This document shows positions 38,469 to 47,073 of a stretch of DNA of 64,000 bases, piece after piece; position 1 is the stretch's first letter, and every line of letters starts with the position of its first letter. Under the pieces are notes generated by a model. It saw only the letters and a list, made by a program, of their open reading frames with translations, was not told the DNA's origin and searched no databases. A program made the position numbers and the translations under genes. Source of the stretch: Campylobacter volucris (GTDB taxonomy: Bacteria > Campylobacterota > Campylobacteria > Campylobacterales > Campylobacteraceae); NCBI RefSeq assembly GCF_008011665.1, contig NZ_VOWJ01000031.1:124001-188000 (forward strand), read 5' to 3'.

Positions 38469-38662
38469 TGACTGAAATAAAAGATAAATACGAACAAGCA
38501 TTAGAAATAAAAAAAGAAGAATTAATCGCTTGTCAAAATCAAAAAAACTTAAAATCTTGCCTTTCTTGCTCTTTAGTTTTTGAGTGTTCTTTACGAAAAG
38601 AATATGTAGAAGCAGTTTATAAAAGTATGTCTAAGGGTAAAGAAGGTGGTTTTGATTTTTAA
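38468..38662 (+). CDS. Small conserved protein with cysteine cluster
   Basis: The 64-residue protein has a helical N-terminal half and a central cysteine group (CLSCSLVFEC, plus one Cys at about residue 21), then EYVEAVYKSMSKGKEGGFDF at the C-terminus. The spacing suggests metal or cluster binding, but no known motif matches exactly. Its ATG shares one base with the fbp stop (TAATG), so translation is coupled. The C. jejuni equivalent (Cj0839c) is also between fbp and metG. Function unknown. Confidence 0.8.
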   Translation: MTEIKDKYEQALEIKKEELIACQNQKNLKSCLSCSLVFECSLRKEYVEAVYKSMSKGKEGGFDF

Positions 38663-38675
38663 TTAAAGGATTAAA

Positions 38676-40568
38676 ATGCGTTATATTACTACTCCAATAT
38701 ATTATGTGAATGATGTTGCACATATAGGCCATGCTTATACAACTATCATAGCTGATACTTTTGCGAGATTTTATCGTTTAAAAGGACATGAGACTTATTT
38801 TTTAACGGGTACTGATGAACATGGTCAAAAAATAGAACAAGCAGCAAAATTGAAAAATTTTACTCCTAAAGAATATGCAGATGAGATTAGTGCTGAATTT
38901 AAAAAACTTTGGGATGAATTTGATATTTCTTATGATAAATTTATAAGAACTACAGATGAAAATCATACATTAAGCGTGCAAAAAGCTTTTAGTAAAATGT
39001 TTGAAAAAGGCGATATCTACAAAGGAGTTTATGAGGGTTTTTACTGTGTTTCTTGTGAGAGCTATTTTACACAAACTCAGCTTGTTAATGGGTGTCATTG
39101 CCCAGATTGTGGTAAAAAAACAGAGCTTTTAAAAGAAGAGAGTTATTTTTTTAAACTATCTAACTATCAAGATAAAATTTTAAAATGGTATAAAGAACAA
39201 GAACCTATCATCCCAAAAAATAAAGCTAGTGAATTGATTAATTTTGTTGAAGGAGGTTTAAAAGATCTTTCTATTACTAGAACTAGTTTTGAGTGGGGGG
39301 TAAAGTTACCAAAAGAATTAAACGATGATAAGCATGTGGTTTATGTTTGGCTTGATGCTTTGATGAATTATATTAGTGCTTTAGGATGGGGCAATGATGG
39401 GCAAAATATGAAATTTTGGCCAGCTCATATTCATTTTGTAGGAAAGGATATTTTGCGTTTTCATGCTGTGTATTGGCCAGCTTTTTTAATGAGTTTGGAA
39501 CTTCCTTTGCCAAAATTTATTGCTGCTCATGGTTGGTGGACTAAAGATGGTGAAAAAATGAGCAAATCAAAAGGTAATGTTATCTCTCCAAAAGAAGTTG
39601 TGGATATATTTGGTTTGGAAAGTTTTAGATATTTTTTATTAAGAGAAGTTCCTTTTGGTAATGATGGCGATTATTCTCAAAAAGCATTAATCACAAGAAT
39701 CAATGCAGAATTAAGCAATGAATTAGGAAATTTATTAAATAGAATTATAGGTATGAGCGCAAAATACTCTCAAAATATTATCGAGTCAAAAAATGTGCAA
39801 GAATTTTTTAATGAAGAGTTAAAAGAATGTCAAGCATATTTACAAAATGCGATTAGTTTTTTGGAAAATATCCAGCCAAATCGTTATTTAGAAGAACTTT
39901 TTAAAGCTCTTGCCTTAGCAAATTTAAGTATTAGTAAATATGAACCTTGGAATTTAATTAAAAATAATGAAAATGCTAAAGCTAATGCCTTGGTGGCTTT
40001 GTGTGCTAATATTTTGGCAAAAGTAAGTATTTTACTTTTTGCTGCTATGCCAAAAACTTCTTTAAAAATTGCAAAAGCTCTGAGCTTTGAAATTTCTACT
40101 TTAAATTATAAAAAAATTATTGAAGAAAATAAATTGTTAAATTTTAAAACACAAATTTGTGAAGTTTTATTTCCTAAAATCGAATCAAAAGAAGAAAATA
40201 AACAAGAATCCAAACAACAAGAGCAACAAACAACAAATTTAGCTCAAATTAAAATTGATGATTTTAAAAAAATTGAAATCAAAGTTGCTTTGGTAAAAGA
40301 ATGTGAAAATATAGAAGGTAGTGAAAAACTTTTAAAATTCAAACTCGAACTTGAAAATGGTGAAATAAGACAAGTCCTTTCGGGTATAGCTAAATTTTAT
40401 AAGGCAAATGAGCTTATAGGAAAGCAAGTTTGTGTTATTACTAATCTTAAAAAAGCTAAAATTTTTGGACACGAAAGTCAAGGGATGATTTTAAGTGCTG
40501 AAAAAAATGGAAAATTAACTTTAATTAGCCCAGAGTCTTTTATAGAAAATGGTGCCTTAATAGGATAG
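38676..40568 (+). CDS. metG: Methionyl-tRNA synthetase
   Basis: The 630-residue class I synthetase has the HIGH region as VAHIGHAYTTI and the KMSKS loop as GEKMSKSKGNVI. The zinc knuckle is of the four-cysteine type (YCVSCESYF, CHCPDCG). The C-terminal tRNA-binding (OB) domain begins near residue 525 after a Gln/Glu-rich linker with repeated KQESKQQEQQ. AAGGA precedes the ATG. Confidence 0.96.
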   Translation: MRYITTPIYYVNDVAHIGHAYTTIIADTFARFYRLKGHETYFLTGTDEHGQKIEQAAKLKNFTPKEYADEISAEFKKLWDEFDISYDKFIRTTDENHTLSVQKAFSKMFEKGDIYKGVYEGFYCVSCESYFTQTQLVNGCHCPDCGKKTELLKEESYFFKLSNYQDKILKWYKEQEPIIPKNKASELINFVEGGLKDLSITRTSFEWGVKLPKELNDDKHVVYVWLDALMNYISALGWGNDGQNMKFWPAHIHFVGKDILRFHAVYWPAFLMSLELPLPKFIAAHGWWTKDGEKMSKSKGNVISPKEVVDIFGLESFRYFLLREVPFGNDGDYSQKALITRINAELSNELGNLLNRIIGMSAKYSQNIIESKNVQEFFNEELKECQAYLQNAISFLENIQPNRYLEELFKALALANLSISKYEPWNLIKNNENAKANALVALCANILAKVSILLFAAMPKTSLKIAKALSFEISTLNYKKIIEENKLLNFKTQICEVLFPKIESKEENKQESKQQEQQTTNLAQIKIDDFKKIEIKVALVKECENIEGSEKLLKFKLELENGEIRQVLSGIAKFYKANELIGKQVCVITNLKKAKIFGHESQGMILSAEKNGKLTLISPESFIENGALIG

Positions 40569-40569
40569 T

Positions 40570-41511
40570 ATGAATATTTCAAATTTTTGCGAGTTAATCA
40601 ATGCTAAAATTTTAAATTATGGAGCAACTTCAAGTGTTTATGATTTTAGTATTGATTTAAATCATATTAAACCTGCGAGTGTTTTTTTTGCAAGAAATAT
40701 TGAACAAATTGATTATGCTATAAAACTTGGAGCTTATGTTATAGTAAGTAAAGAAAATACTAATATAAATGATAAAGAAGTATTTTATCTTCAAGTAGAT
40801 GATTTAGAAGAAGCGATTTTTAGATTTTTTAGATTTTTAATCCAAGAAAAATCGTGTAAATTTTTATTTTGCTCTAGTGTAGAGTTAAAATTTGCTCTAG
40901 CTTTTGGGTTTAAGGTTTTACAAGGAGATATTTTTTTAGATTTTTATACTTTAAAAAATTCCAAAGAAAATATTTTATTTTGTTTAGATGATGAGAATTA
41001 TATTTTAAAATTAAGTCCTAATTATCTTTCTTTGCAAAAAAATCCTTATGAAGTATTGGGCAAAAAATCTTTATTTTACACTAGTTTGCTTTGTAAAAAT
41101 TTGTATTTTAAAGATTTAAAATTTGCCTTTTTTTATGCAGATATTTTTGCTAGTTATATTCGTTTTATAGAAGATTATCGGTTTTGTTTTACTTTTAATG
41201 ATAAAAAATTAGAGCTTTTTGATGCGTATTTTTTAGACAATAAAAATCAAATTTGTGCTTTTGGGGTAAGTTCTAGAGTGATTTTGCTTGTAGAAGATGA
41301 AAAGCATTTTTCTTTTATAGCTAATAAAATTCAAGATTTAAAAGAATACAAAATAGCTTTAAAAAATTCTTTATTTTGTGATATTTCATATGTAAATTTA
41401 GAAGATTTGAAAAAAAATATGGATTTTAAATATTGTTTTATCAATGAAAATAAAGAAGAATTTTTAAATGTATTTTTACCTAAAGATAAAGATTATTCTT
41501 TATTTGATTAA
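40570..41511 (+). CDS. Hypothetical protein with MurF-like N-terminal fold
   Basis: The 313-residue protein follows metG after one base. Residues about 20-60 (HIKPASVFFARN, YAIKLGAYVIVS) resemble the N-terminal substrate domain of MurE/MurF ligases, where the pattern is D-R-v-pG-lFvA followed by A---GA-avv. No P-loop or ligase core follows; the rest is rich in Phe, Lys and Leu and matches nothing I know. It corresponds in position to C. jejuni Cj0837c, also uncharacterised. The MurF-like link is an impression only. Confidence 0.65.
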   Translation: MNISNFCELINAKILNYGATSSVYDFSIDLNHIKPASVFFARNIEQIDYAIKLGAYVIVSKENTNINDKEVFYLQVDDLEEAIFRFFRFLIQEKSCKFLFCSSVELKFALAFGFKVLQGDIFLDFYTLKNSKENILFCLDDENYILKLSPNYLSLQKNPYEVLGKKSLFYTSLLCKNLYFKDLKFAFFYADIFASYIRFIEDYRFCFTFNDKKLELFDAYFLDNKNQICAFGVSSRVILLVEDEKHFSFIANKIQDLKEYKIALKNSLFCDISYVNLEDLKKNMDFKYCFINENKEEFLNVFLPKDKDYSLFD

Positions 41512-41588
41512 AATTATTTAATGAAAACTTTTATTAACTTTAAAAATATATATTAATGCTTTTTATTAAAAATAAATAAAGGAAAAAT

Positions 41589-42332
41589 ATGAAAAAAATG
41601 TTATTATTAAGTCTTTTTGCGGCTATGGCTTTAAATGCTGAAATTTTAGTTTATGGTCCAGGTGGTCCTGCTCCAGTTTTAAAAGAATTAGCTAAAAATT
41701 TTGAAGAAAAAACAGGAGAGAAAGTTATAATCACAGCTGGTCCAACATCTAAATGGATGAAAAAAGCTAAAAAAGACGCTGATATTATTTTTTCAGGTAA
41801 TACTTCAATGATGGATGGTTTTATCAAAGCTATGCCAGAACAAATTAAAATTGATGATGTGCAAGTTTTAAATGCTAGAGGTTCAGGGATGATAGTAAGA
41901 GCTGATAATCCTAAAAACATCAAAAAATTTGAAGATCTCTTAAAAGATGGTGTTAATGTTATGGTCGTTGATGGAGCAGGGCAAGTTGGTCTTTATGAAG
42001 ATATGGCATTAAAAACTGGTAAGGTAGAAAATTTAGAAAAACTTAGAAAAAATATTAAAGTATATGCTAAAAATTCAAAAACAGCTGTTGATGAGTGGAA
42101 AAATAATAAAAATATAGATGCTTTAATTATTTGGACTCATTGGATTAAGGCAGTAGGTGAAAAAGAAAACAAATTTATCAAAGCAGATAAAAATGCTATT
42201 ATTTATAGAGCAGCTGAGATAGTTCCAACCACAAAAGGATTAAAAAATGAAAAAGTTGCTGAATTTATTAAATTTACACAAAGCAAAGAAGCTCAAAAAA
42301 TATGGAAACAAGAAGGATGGATAGCTAAGTAA
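41589..42332 (+). CDS. acfC: AcfC-like periplasmic substrate-binding protein
   Basis: The 247-residue protein has a signal peptide (cleavage near NAEI, residue 18) and a type II solute-binding fold. Segments LVYGPGGPAPVLKELA, TAGPTSKWMKKAK, ADIIFSGNTSMM and VVDGAGQVGLYEDMA match the AcfC branch of the ModA/sulphate-binding superfamily, named for a Vibrio cholerae accessory colonisation factor. The ligand is unknown; an oxyanion or organic acid is likely by fold. No permease or ATPase gene is beside it. AAGGA precedes the ATG, and a terminator follows. Confidence 0.75.
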   Translation: MKKMLLLSLFAAMALNAEILVYGPGGPAPVLKELAKNFEEKTGEKVIITAGPTSKWMKKAKKDADIIFSGNTSMMDGFIKAMPEQIKIDDVQVLNARGSGMIVRADNPKNIKKFEDLLKDGVNVMVVDGAGQVGLYEDMALKTGKVENLEKLRKNIKVYAKNSKTAVDEWKNNKNIDALIIWTHWIKAVGEKENKFIKADKNAIIYRAAEIVPTTKGLKNEKVAEFIKFTQSKEAQKIWKQEGWIAK

Positions 42333-42335
42333 TTA

Positions 42336-42363
42336 TTTACAAGCGCTTAAAAACGCTTGTAAA
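42336..42363. terminator. Bidirectional terminator between acfC-like and yceI-like genes
   Basis: A perfect 10-bp stem (TTTACAAGCG and its complement) with an eight-base loop between converging genes; A and T runs lie at the outer ends. Confidence 0.75.
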
Positions 42364-42365
42364 GA

Positions 42366-42938
42366 TTATTTTTCACTCATTTGAGCGTCAATATTTATAG
42401 TAACGATATCACCGATTTTTAAAGTAGAAGTTTCAGGGGCAAATTTAAAATCACTTCTTGTGATTTCTCCCTTAAGCGAAAAACCAACTTTTTCCTTTCC
42501 ATTATCCATTTTCACAACTCCGCCAATTTCTGTATCTAAAATTATGTCTTTTGAAACCCCAGCTATGTTTAAAGTTCCATACATTTTACCTTTTTCATTA
42601 GAAATTTTTTCATATTTATTCATAGTAAAAGTCATTTCAGGATATTTTTTTGTTTTGAAGAAATCATTACTTTGCAAATGAGTATCTCTAGTTTGATTAT
42701 CTGTGTTAATAGAAGCAATTTTTACATTAGCTTGGAGTTTGTTAAATTCAAAAGTATCGCTATTGAAATCTATATTTGCATCATAGTCTTTAAAACTTCC
42801 GCTGATATTACTAATTTGTAAGTGTTTGATTTTAAATCCAACATTCGAATGAGCTTTATCTATGCTAAAATCTTTAGCTATTGCATTTATACCTAGCAAG
42901 GAAACAGCTAGTACCGAACTTAATAATATTTTTTTCAT
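42366..42938 (-). CDS. YceI-family periplasmic protein
   Basis: The 190-residue protein has a signal peptide of about 21 residues ending in IAKD, then a lipocalin-like YceI domain. The typical start DKAHSNVGFKIKHLQISNISGSF is split by a few residues from the later DTHLQSNDFFKTKKYPEMTF motif. YceI proteins bind polyisoprenoids or amphiphiles. AAGGAAA precedes the ATG. It forms a single-gene unit; C. jejuni Cj0420 is a likely orthologue. Confidence 0.92.
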   Translation of the reverse strand: MKKILLSSVLAVSLLGINAIAKDFSIDKAHSNVGFKIKHLQISNISGSFKDYDANIDFNSDTFEFNKLQANVKIASINTDNQTRDTHLQSNDFFKTKKYPEMTFTMNKYEKISNEKGKMYGTLNIAGVSKDIILDTEIGGVVKMDNGKEKVGFSLKGEITRSDFKFAPETSTLKIGDIVTINIDAQMSEK

Positions 42939-43003
42939 ATTTTTCCTTTAGTTTAAAATTTTAAGTAATAAATTTTATTATGAAATTGTAAATGGTTAAT
43001 TTC

Positions 43004-43669
43004 TTATTCATATTCGATTGTATCTTTAATGCCAATTTCATTAAAACCTTTTAATCTTAATAAGCAGCTATCGCATTTTCCACAAGCTTTGTCTTCTTTT
43101 TCATAGCATGACCAAGTGTATTTTAGTGCAACATTTTCTTTTATAGCTAATGTTACAATTTGTGCTTTATTTAGGTGAATCAATGGAGTTTTGATTTGAG
43201 TTTTAAAATTTTTACTAGTCCCGCTATTTATAAATTTATTTGCATCTTGTATAAAATTTTGAGAACAATCAGGATAGCCACTGCTATCTTCTTGAACAAC
43301 TCCTATAAAAATACTCTCGCAATTTTCTTTTTCAGCAATTGCTCCAGCTATAGATAAAAATATACCATTTCTAAAAGGCACATAAGTATTTGGAAGCTCA
43401 TTTTTATACAGCTCATTTTTAGGAATATCAAGGTTAAAATCAGTTAAAGAATTATTTCCAATATCTGCGATAAATGAAACATCTAATATGTATTTATTTT
43501 TAACATCTAATTCTTTGCAAATTTTTTCAAAACACTCTCTTTCTTTATGCATAGTTCGTTGATTATAATCAAAATGCAAAGCAATGATTTCATATTTTTC
43601 TTTTTTGGCTAAATATGCACAAAGAGTACTATCCATCCCGCCACTTATTATACATAAAGCTTTTTTCAT
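43004..43669 (-). CDS. queC: 7-cyano-7-deazaguanine synthase
   Basis: QueC makes preQ0 from CDG with ATP and ammonia in queuosine synthesis. The 221-residue protein has the PP-loop [10 protein letters not shown] at the N-terminus, the [11 protein letters not shown] motif and a C-terminal zinc cluster C-(7)-CGKCDSC. It is transcribed divergently from ybeY. Other queuosine genes are not nearby. Confidence 0.95.
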   Translation of the reverse strand: MKKALCIISGGMDSTLCAYLAKKEKYEIIALHFDYNQRTMHKERECFEKICKELDVKNKYILDVSFIADIGNNSLTDFNLDIPKNELYKNELPNTYVPFRNGIFLSIAGAIAEKENCESIFIGVVQEDSSGYPDCSQNFIQDANKFINSGTSKNFKTQIKTPLIHLNKAQIVTLAIKENVALKYTWSCYEKEDKACGKCDSCLLRLKGFNEIGIKDTIEYE

Positions 43670-43690
43670 TTCTTTCCTTAGTAAATTTGA

Positions 43691-43696
43691 TATAAT
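43691..43696 (+). promoter_or_regulatory. Probable -10 box of ybeY
   Basis: GATATAAT ending at 43696, 28 bases before ybeY. Confidence 0.45.
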
Positions 43697-43701
43697 TTGA
43701 A

Positions 43702-43707
43702 ATTATA
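43702..43707 (-). promoter_or_regulatory. Probable -10 box of queC
   Basis: TATAAT on the minus strand, 32 bases before queC; the two divergent -10 boxes are only five bases apart, so the promoters overlap face to face. Confidence 0.4.
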
Positions 43708-43724
43708 AAAATAAAAGGATAATA

Positions 43725-44138
43725 ATGATTTTATGCGAAGAAGAAATTGATATTTCTTTTCTTGAAAAAATTGCTTCAAAGATGAGCAATGCTGATGTAG
43801 AGCTTGTATTTGTTGATGAAAAAACTATGCATAAAATTAATTTAGAACAAAGAGGTATTGATAAAAGTACAGATGTGCTTTCTTTTCCTTTGGAGCCAAA
43901 TTTTAATGATTTATTGGGTTCTATTGTGATTAATTTGGATGAAGTTAAAACTAAGGCTTTGGAATTTAATCATACTCAAGATGAAGAAATTGCATTATTG
44001 TTTATACATGCTATGCTTCATTTATTAGGTTATGATCATGAAGTAGATCAAGGTCAAATGAGAGAAAAGGAAAAAGAGCTGATTGGATTTTTCAAACTTC
44101 CACCAAGTTTGATAATAAGGACACAAAAAGGAGAGTAG
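43725..44138 (+). CDS. ybeY: Endoribonuclease YbeY
   Basis: YbeY is a zinc RNase needed for 16S rRNA maturation and ribosome quality control. The 137-residue protein has STDVLSFPLE and the metal motif H-x3-H-x5-H in HAMLHLLGYDHEVD. A GGAG site at its end precedes the next gene, four bases downstream. It is a normal-length member. Confidence 0.94.
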   Translation: MILCEEEIDISFLEKIASKMSNADVELVFVDEKTMHKINLEQRGIDKSTDVLSFPLEPNFNDLLGSIVINLDEVKTKALEFNHTQDEEIALLFIHAMLHLLGYDHEVDQGQMREKEKELIGFFKLPPSLIIRTQKGE

Positions 44139-44142
44139 GGTA

Positions 44143-45105
44143 ATGAAAAAAGTATTATTAGGTTTTATTTTATGTGCTAGTAGTATTTTTGCATACGAAG
44201 AGAATATATTTGATGTGCAAACGCTTCAATCAAAACAATTATATATATCTTTATACCAATCGCAAAAAAGCAATACAAGTTATGGTTTTATTGAAGATAA
44301 AAATAGTAGTTATAGTTTTTTGGGTAGTGTAAAAAATGCAAAATATTTCATAGAAGCATCTGATTTTGGAAATTGTACGATTGAAAACACTTCAAAAGAA
44401 AATTTTCAAGCTTTGTGTAAAATAAATGAAAAAAATGAAAGTTTTGTTTTTAAAAAAGGTGGTATAAAAGCAAAAATTTATCAACTTACTTTAAAAGATA
44501 AAATAGTTTCTAAAGAAAATAAAGATATAGACTTTGAATTTGTGGATTCTTTGATATTTATTGATAGTAAAAATCAAAAATTACAAAAAATTGTAGATGA
44601 TTTTAATGAAAATTTAGATAAAAAATCCCTTAAAGAAAAACTTGCTCAAGCAAATGAAAAATGGATTAGTGAAGCTATAAGTTCTAATGAGAATTTAAAT
44701 CAAAGTTATATATTTTACTATGATGGAAAAATTATTTCATTGGGTAAAGATATTTACGAATATAAAGGTGGAGCCCATGGAATCACCACAATTCAAAGAA
44801 AAACTTACGATATTGATAGTATGAAATTGATCCAATTAAAAAATGAATTAAAAATAGAAAATGATGAATTTATAAATCTAATCAAATCAAAACTTTTAAA
44901 TGAACATGACAAAAATGAGTTTTTTAATATGGATGAATTCAAAATGAGTGAGATTTTTGAAGTTAGGCAAAATGGTTTGATATTTGTTTGGGAGCCTTAT
45001 GAGATAGCACCTTATTCTAGTGGCACTATAGAGCTTTTTATTTCCTATGAAGAACTAAAACCTTTTTGGAGAGCTAATTCTAAATTAGCCTATTTGAGCT
45101 TATAA
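44143..45105 (+). CDS. Secreted protein of DUF3298/PdaC type
   Basis: The 320-residue protein has a signal peptide (residues 1-18, ending IFAYE). The C-terminal half has the GGAHG motif (YKGGAHGITT, near residue 208), the hallmark of the DUF3298/RsiV-C domain, and ends with an APYSSGTIELFISYEEL segment also usual in the family. In other bacteria the domain binds cell-wall components or lysozyme (RsiV). Here no anti-sigma part or deacetylase domain is present. It is probably co-transcribed with ybeY. Confidence 0.75.
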   Translation: MKKVLLGFILCASSIFAYEENIFDVQTLQSKQLYISLYQSQKSNTSYGFIEDKNSSYSFLGSVKNAKYFIEASDFGNCTIENTSKENFQALCKINEKNESFVFKKGGIKAKIYQLTLKDKIVSKENKDIDFEFVDSLIFIDSKNQKLQKIVDDFNENLDKKSLKEKLAQANEKWISEAISSNENLNQSYIFYYDGKIISLGKDIYEYKGGAHGITTIQRKTYDIDSMKLIQLKNELKIENDEFINLIKSKLLNEHDKNEFFNMDEFKMSEIFEVRQNGLIFVWEPYEIAPYSSGTIELFISYEELKPFWRANSKLAYLSL

Positions 45106-45116
45106 AACAAGCTCAA
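45094..45116 (+). terminator. Terminator after the DUF3298-type gene
   Basis: An 8-bp perfect stem (TTGAGCTT and its complement) with a seven-base loop starts in the last codons and is followed within ten bases by a T-run at 45124-45129. Confidence 0.65.
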
Positions 45117-45171
45117 TCATCATTTTTTGTTTTAAAAATAATCCCATTATCATCAATATACAATCTTATTT

Positions 45172-45285
45172 TTAAGTTTTATTTTTATAATGAGAAAATT
45201 TTCTTTTAACTTCAATCACAGAAGCATTGAGATGAGTGTTTTTGATAGTATTTTTGCACAGATAAATATTAAAGCTAGTTTTCAT
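45172..45285 (-). CDS. Possible small protein of 37 residues
   Basis: A short frame starts with ATG at 45283-45285, preceded by AAGG at a 6-base spacing, and ends at TAA 45172-45174. The product is basic, begins MKTSFNIYLC and ends HYKNKT, with no recognised family. It lies in the otherwise empty 272-bp gap between the DUF3298-type and rhomboid genes. It could be a real small gene, a remnant or chance; I give it low weight. Confidence 0.3.
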   Translation of the reverse strand: MKTSFNIYLCKNTIKNTHLNASVIEVKRKFSHYKNKT

Positions 45286-45377
45286 TTTATAACCTTATTT
45301 TAGTTTTTGCCGATATTATGTTAATTAATGTAAAATTTTTGTGTGTAAATTGTTTTAAAAGCTTATAAAAGGTAGCT

Positions 45378-45908
45378 TTGGTTATGGTCGTTTATTTTTT
45401 AATAGCGCTAAATTTTATGGTATTTGTATATGCAAATTATCTTAGTTCTTTTAATATAGATCTTCTTTTAGGTTTGAATTTATTCTTTTTTGATTCTTTT
45501 TATTGGCAAGTTTTAAGCTCGATGTTTATGCATGGTAATTGGACACATTTGATATTAAATATGATAGTTTTGTATCAATTTGGACTTTTATTGGAAAATT
45601 ATTTAGGTTGGTTGAAATTTATACTCTTATATTTAGTGGGTGGAGTGTTTTGCTCTTTATTGAGTGTTTTTTATTTATATTTAACCTATAATGGGACTTT
45701 GGTAAATTTAGTTGGAGCTAGTGGTGCGATCTTTGTTTTAATGGGCTTTTATGCATTTTTAGATAAAAGTGCTACAAAAGGACTGATCATAGCGGGATTG
45801 CTTATGAGTTTTGTGCCTATTTTTATGGGTGTTAATGTAGCTTGGTATTCACATATTTTTGGTTTTGTATGCGGATATGTATTTGCTAAATTTAAGATTA
45901 TTAAATGA
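45378..45908 (+). CDS. Rhomboid-family intramembrane protease
   Basis: The 176-residue protein is almost wholly membrane-embedded with six segments. The catalytic serine is in VGASGAIFVLMGF and the histidine in YSHIFGFVCGY; MFMHGNWTHLILNM is the conserved HxxxN region. Rhomboids cut within membrane helices; the substrate is unknown. The start is either TTG at 45378 (AAAGG five bases upstream) or ATG at 45384. It overlaps sixA by four bases, as in C. jejuni Cj1003c-Cj1002c. Confidence 0.9.
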   Translation: MVMVVYFLIALNFMVFVYANYLSSFNIDLLLGLNLFFFDSFYWQVLSSMFMHGNWTHLILNMIVLYQFGLLLENYLGWLKFILLYLVGGVFCSLLSVFYLYLTYNGTLVNLVGASGAIFVLMGFYAFLDKSATKGLIIAGLLMSFVPIFMGVNVAWYSHIFGFVCGYVFAKFKIIK

Positions 45909-46393
45909 AATATATTTATCTTATAAGACACGCAAAAGCCCAAAAAGATCCCAAAATAGAAGATTTGCAAAGAGATTTAAGCTCTAGTGGTAAAGAAGAT
46001 TTAAAAACCATGTGCTCTAGACTTAAAACATTGAATTTTCAAGCTGAATGCATTTTCTCATCTCCAGCTAAAAGGTGTATAAAAACCGCGCAAAAAATTT
46101 GTAAAACTTTTGATATAAAAGAAAAAGATATTTTCATAGAACAAAGCTTTTATCAACACAATATAACTGAAATTTTAAATTTTATAAGCTCACTACAAAA
46201 GAGTAGGGTGGTATTTATAATGCACAATCCTACGCTTATAGAGTTATGTGAGTATCTTGCTTTGATTGATATAGATAATTTTCCAACTTCATCGATTATG
46301 TGTTTGAAATTTAATGTTTCTTCTTTTAAAGATATAAAAGAGCAAAGTGGAGAGCTTATTTTTTTTGATTATCCAAAAAGTAAAAATGATTAA
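45905..46393 (+). CDS. sixA: SixA-like histidine phosphatase
   Basis: The 162-residue protein is a short histidine-phosphatase with the RHG-type motif LIRHAKA at the N-terminus and the second histidine in VFIMHNPTL. SixA removes phosphate from phosphohistidine proteins; in bacteria without the Ntr-PTS chain the target is open. It overlaps the rhomboid gene by four bases. No terminator is obvious in the AT-rich gap that follows. Confidence 0.85.
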   Translation: MKYIYLIRHAKAQKDPKIEDLQRDLSSSGKEDLKTMCSRLKTLNFQAECIFSSPAKRCIKTAQKICKTFDIKEKDIFIEQSFYQHNITEILNFISSLQKSRVVFIMHNPTLIELCEYLALIDIDNFPTSSIMCLKFNVSSFKDIKEQSGELIFFDYPKSKND

Positions 46394-46778
46394 TTTTTAA
46401 AATAAAAATTTACTTAAACTTGTATATATTTATAAACTCACATAAATATTTGTAAAACTCATAGAATTATTTTTCAAAAAATTATCACTATTTTTTTATG
46501 GATAAGTTATTTTAATACAAAAGTTAAAATGCTTTAGATATCTATATATTAGTATTTTTATTATATATGATATTTATAAGAGTAAAGTAAAATATAAAAG
46601 TTTGAAAATTATAGTTTTCAATACAAAATATATAAAATTTCAATATTTTACTATTTATCATATAATTTTATGTATATATTAAGTTTTATTTAAAATATTT
46701 TTTATTAGATAAATTGCTTAAAATTTAAAGTTTTTATACATTTGGGTATAAAATATTAATTTGATTGTTTTTTTGGAT
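46394..46778. other. AT-rich intergenic region before xerH
   Basis: These 385 bases contain no convincing reading frame. They are even richer in A and T than the surroundings, with many short T- and A-runs. The one structured element I see is the dif-like palindrome at 46598-46625. Confidence 0.6.
46598..46625. other. Candidate chromosome dimer resolution site (difH-like)
   Basis: Two 11-base arms (AAGTTTGAAAA and TTTTCAATACA) flank a 6-base centre (TTATAG). The inner seven bases TTGAAAA/TTTTCAA are perfectly inverted. The GAAAA-N6-TTTTC core and size fit what I recall of difH, the target of XerH in Campylobacter and Helicobacter. It lies 448 bases before xerH in a gap free of genes. The outer arms are not symmetrical, and the assignment rests on memory of the motif. 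Confidence 0.4.
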
Positions 46779-46973
46779 TTATTTAGATTTTATGATTAAT
46801 CTTGAAAGTTGTTTTGCTAAAAGCATAGCACTATTTTCATCTTGAGAAAGTTTTTTCATATTGTTTTTAAATTCATAAAGTCTTTTTTCTTGTGCAAAAT
46901 CAGTTTTAGTAATGTTATTTTGTTTTAAAGTATTATTTTGCTTGGTTTGTGGAGTTTTTTTCTTAAAAAACAT
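46779..46973 (-). CDS. Small hypothetical protein
   Basis: The 64-residue product is basic and starts MFFKKKTPQTKQ; the N-terminal half is rich in Asn, Gln, Thr and Lys, and the C-terminal half looks helical (ENSAMLLAKQLSRLIIKSK). AGGG lies 7 bases before the ATG, and a TATAAT on the same strand (47000-47005) precedes it, so it looks like a real gene. No family recognised. It is divergent from xerH. Confidence 0.6.
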   Translation of the reverse strand: MFFKKKTPQTKQNNTLKQNNITKTDFAQEKRLYEFKNNMKKLSQDENSAMLLAKQLSRLIIKSK

Positions 46974-46999
46974 AATTATGCCCTATTTTGTTTTTTAAC

Positions 47000-47005
47000 A
47001 TTATA
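47000..47005 (-). promoter_or_regulatory. Probable -10 box of the 64-residue protein gene
   Basis: CTATAAT on the minus strand, 26 bases before the start at 46973. Confidence 0.45.
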
Positions 47006-47073
47006 GCTAGATAATTTTAAGTAAGATTTATTTATAATTTTTTAAGCTGTTTTGAAAGTTTTGGAGATTGAAA

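Noticed and set aside
39295-39300. A run of six G in metG as a phase-variable tract
   Set aside because: Campylobacter contingency tracts are usually eight or more G; this one codes for conserved Trp-Gly in an essential gene.
40198-40225. Gln/Glu-rich stretch in metG as a repeat expansion
   Set aside because: It is a short linker before the tRNA-binding domain with imperfect repeats, as often seen in these proteins.
46394-46778. Small RNA or CRISPR-like repeats in the AT-rich gap
   Set aside because: No direct repeats with regular spacing, and no promoter plus terminator pair, were visible.
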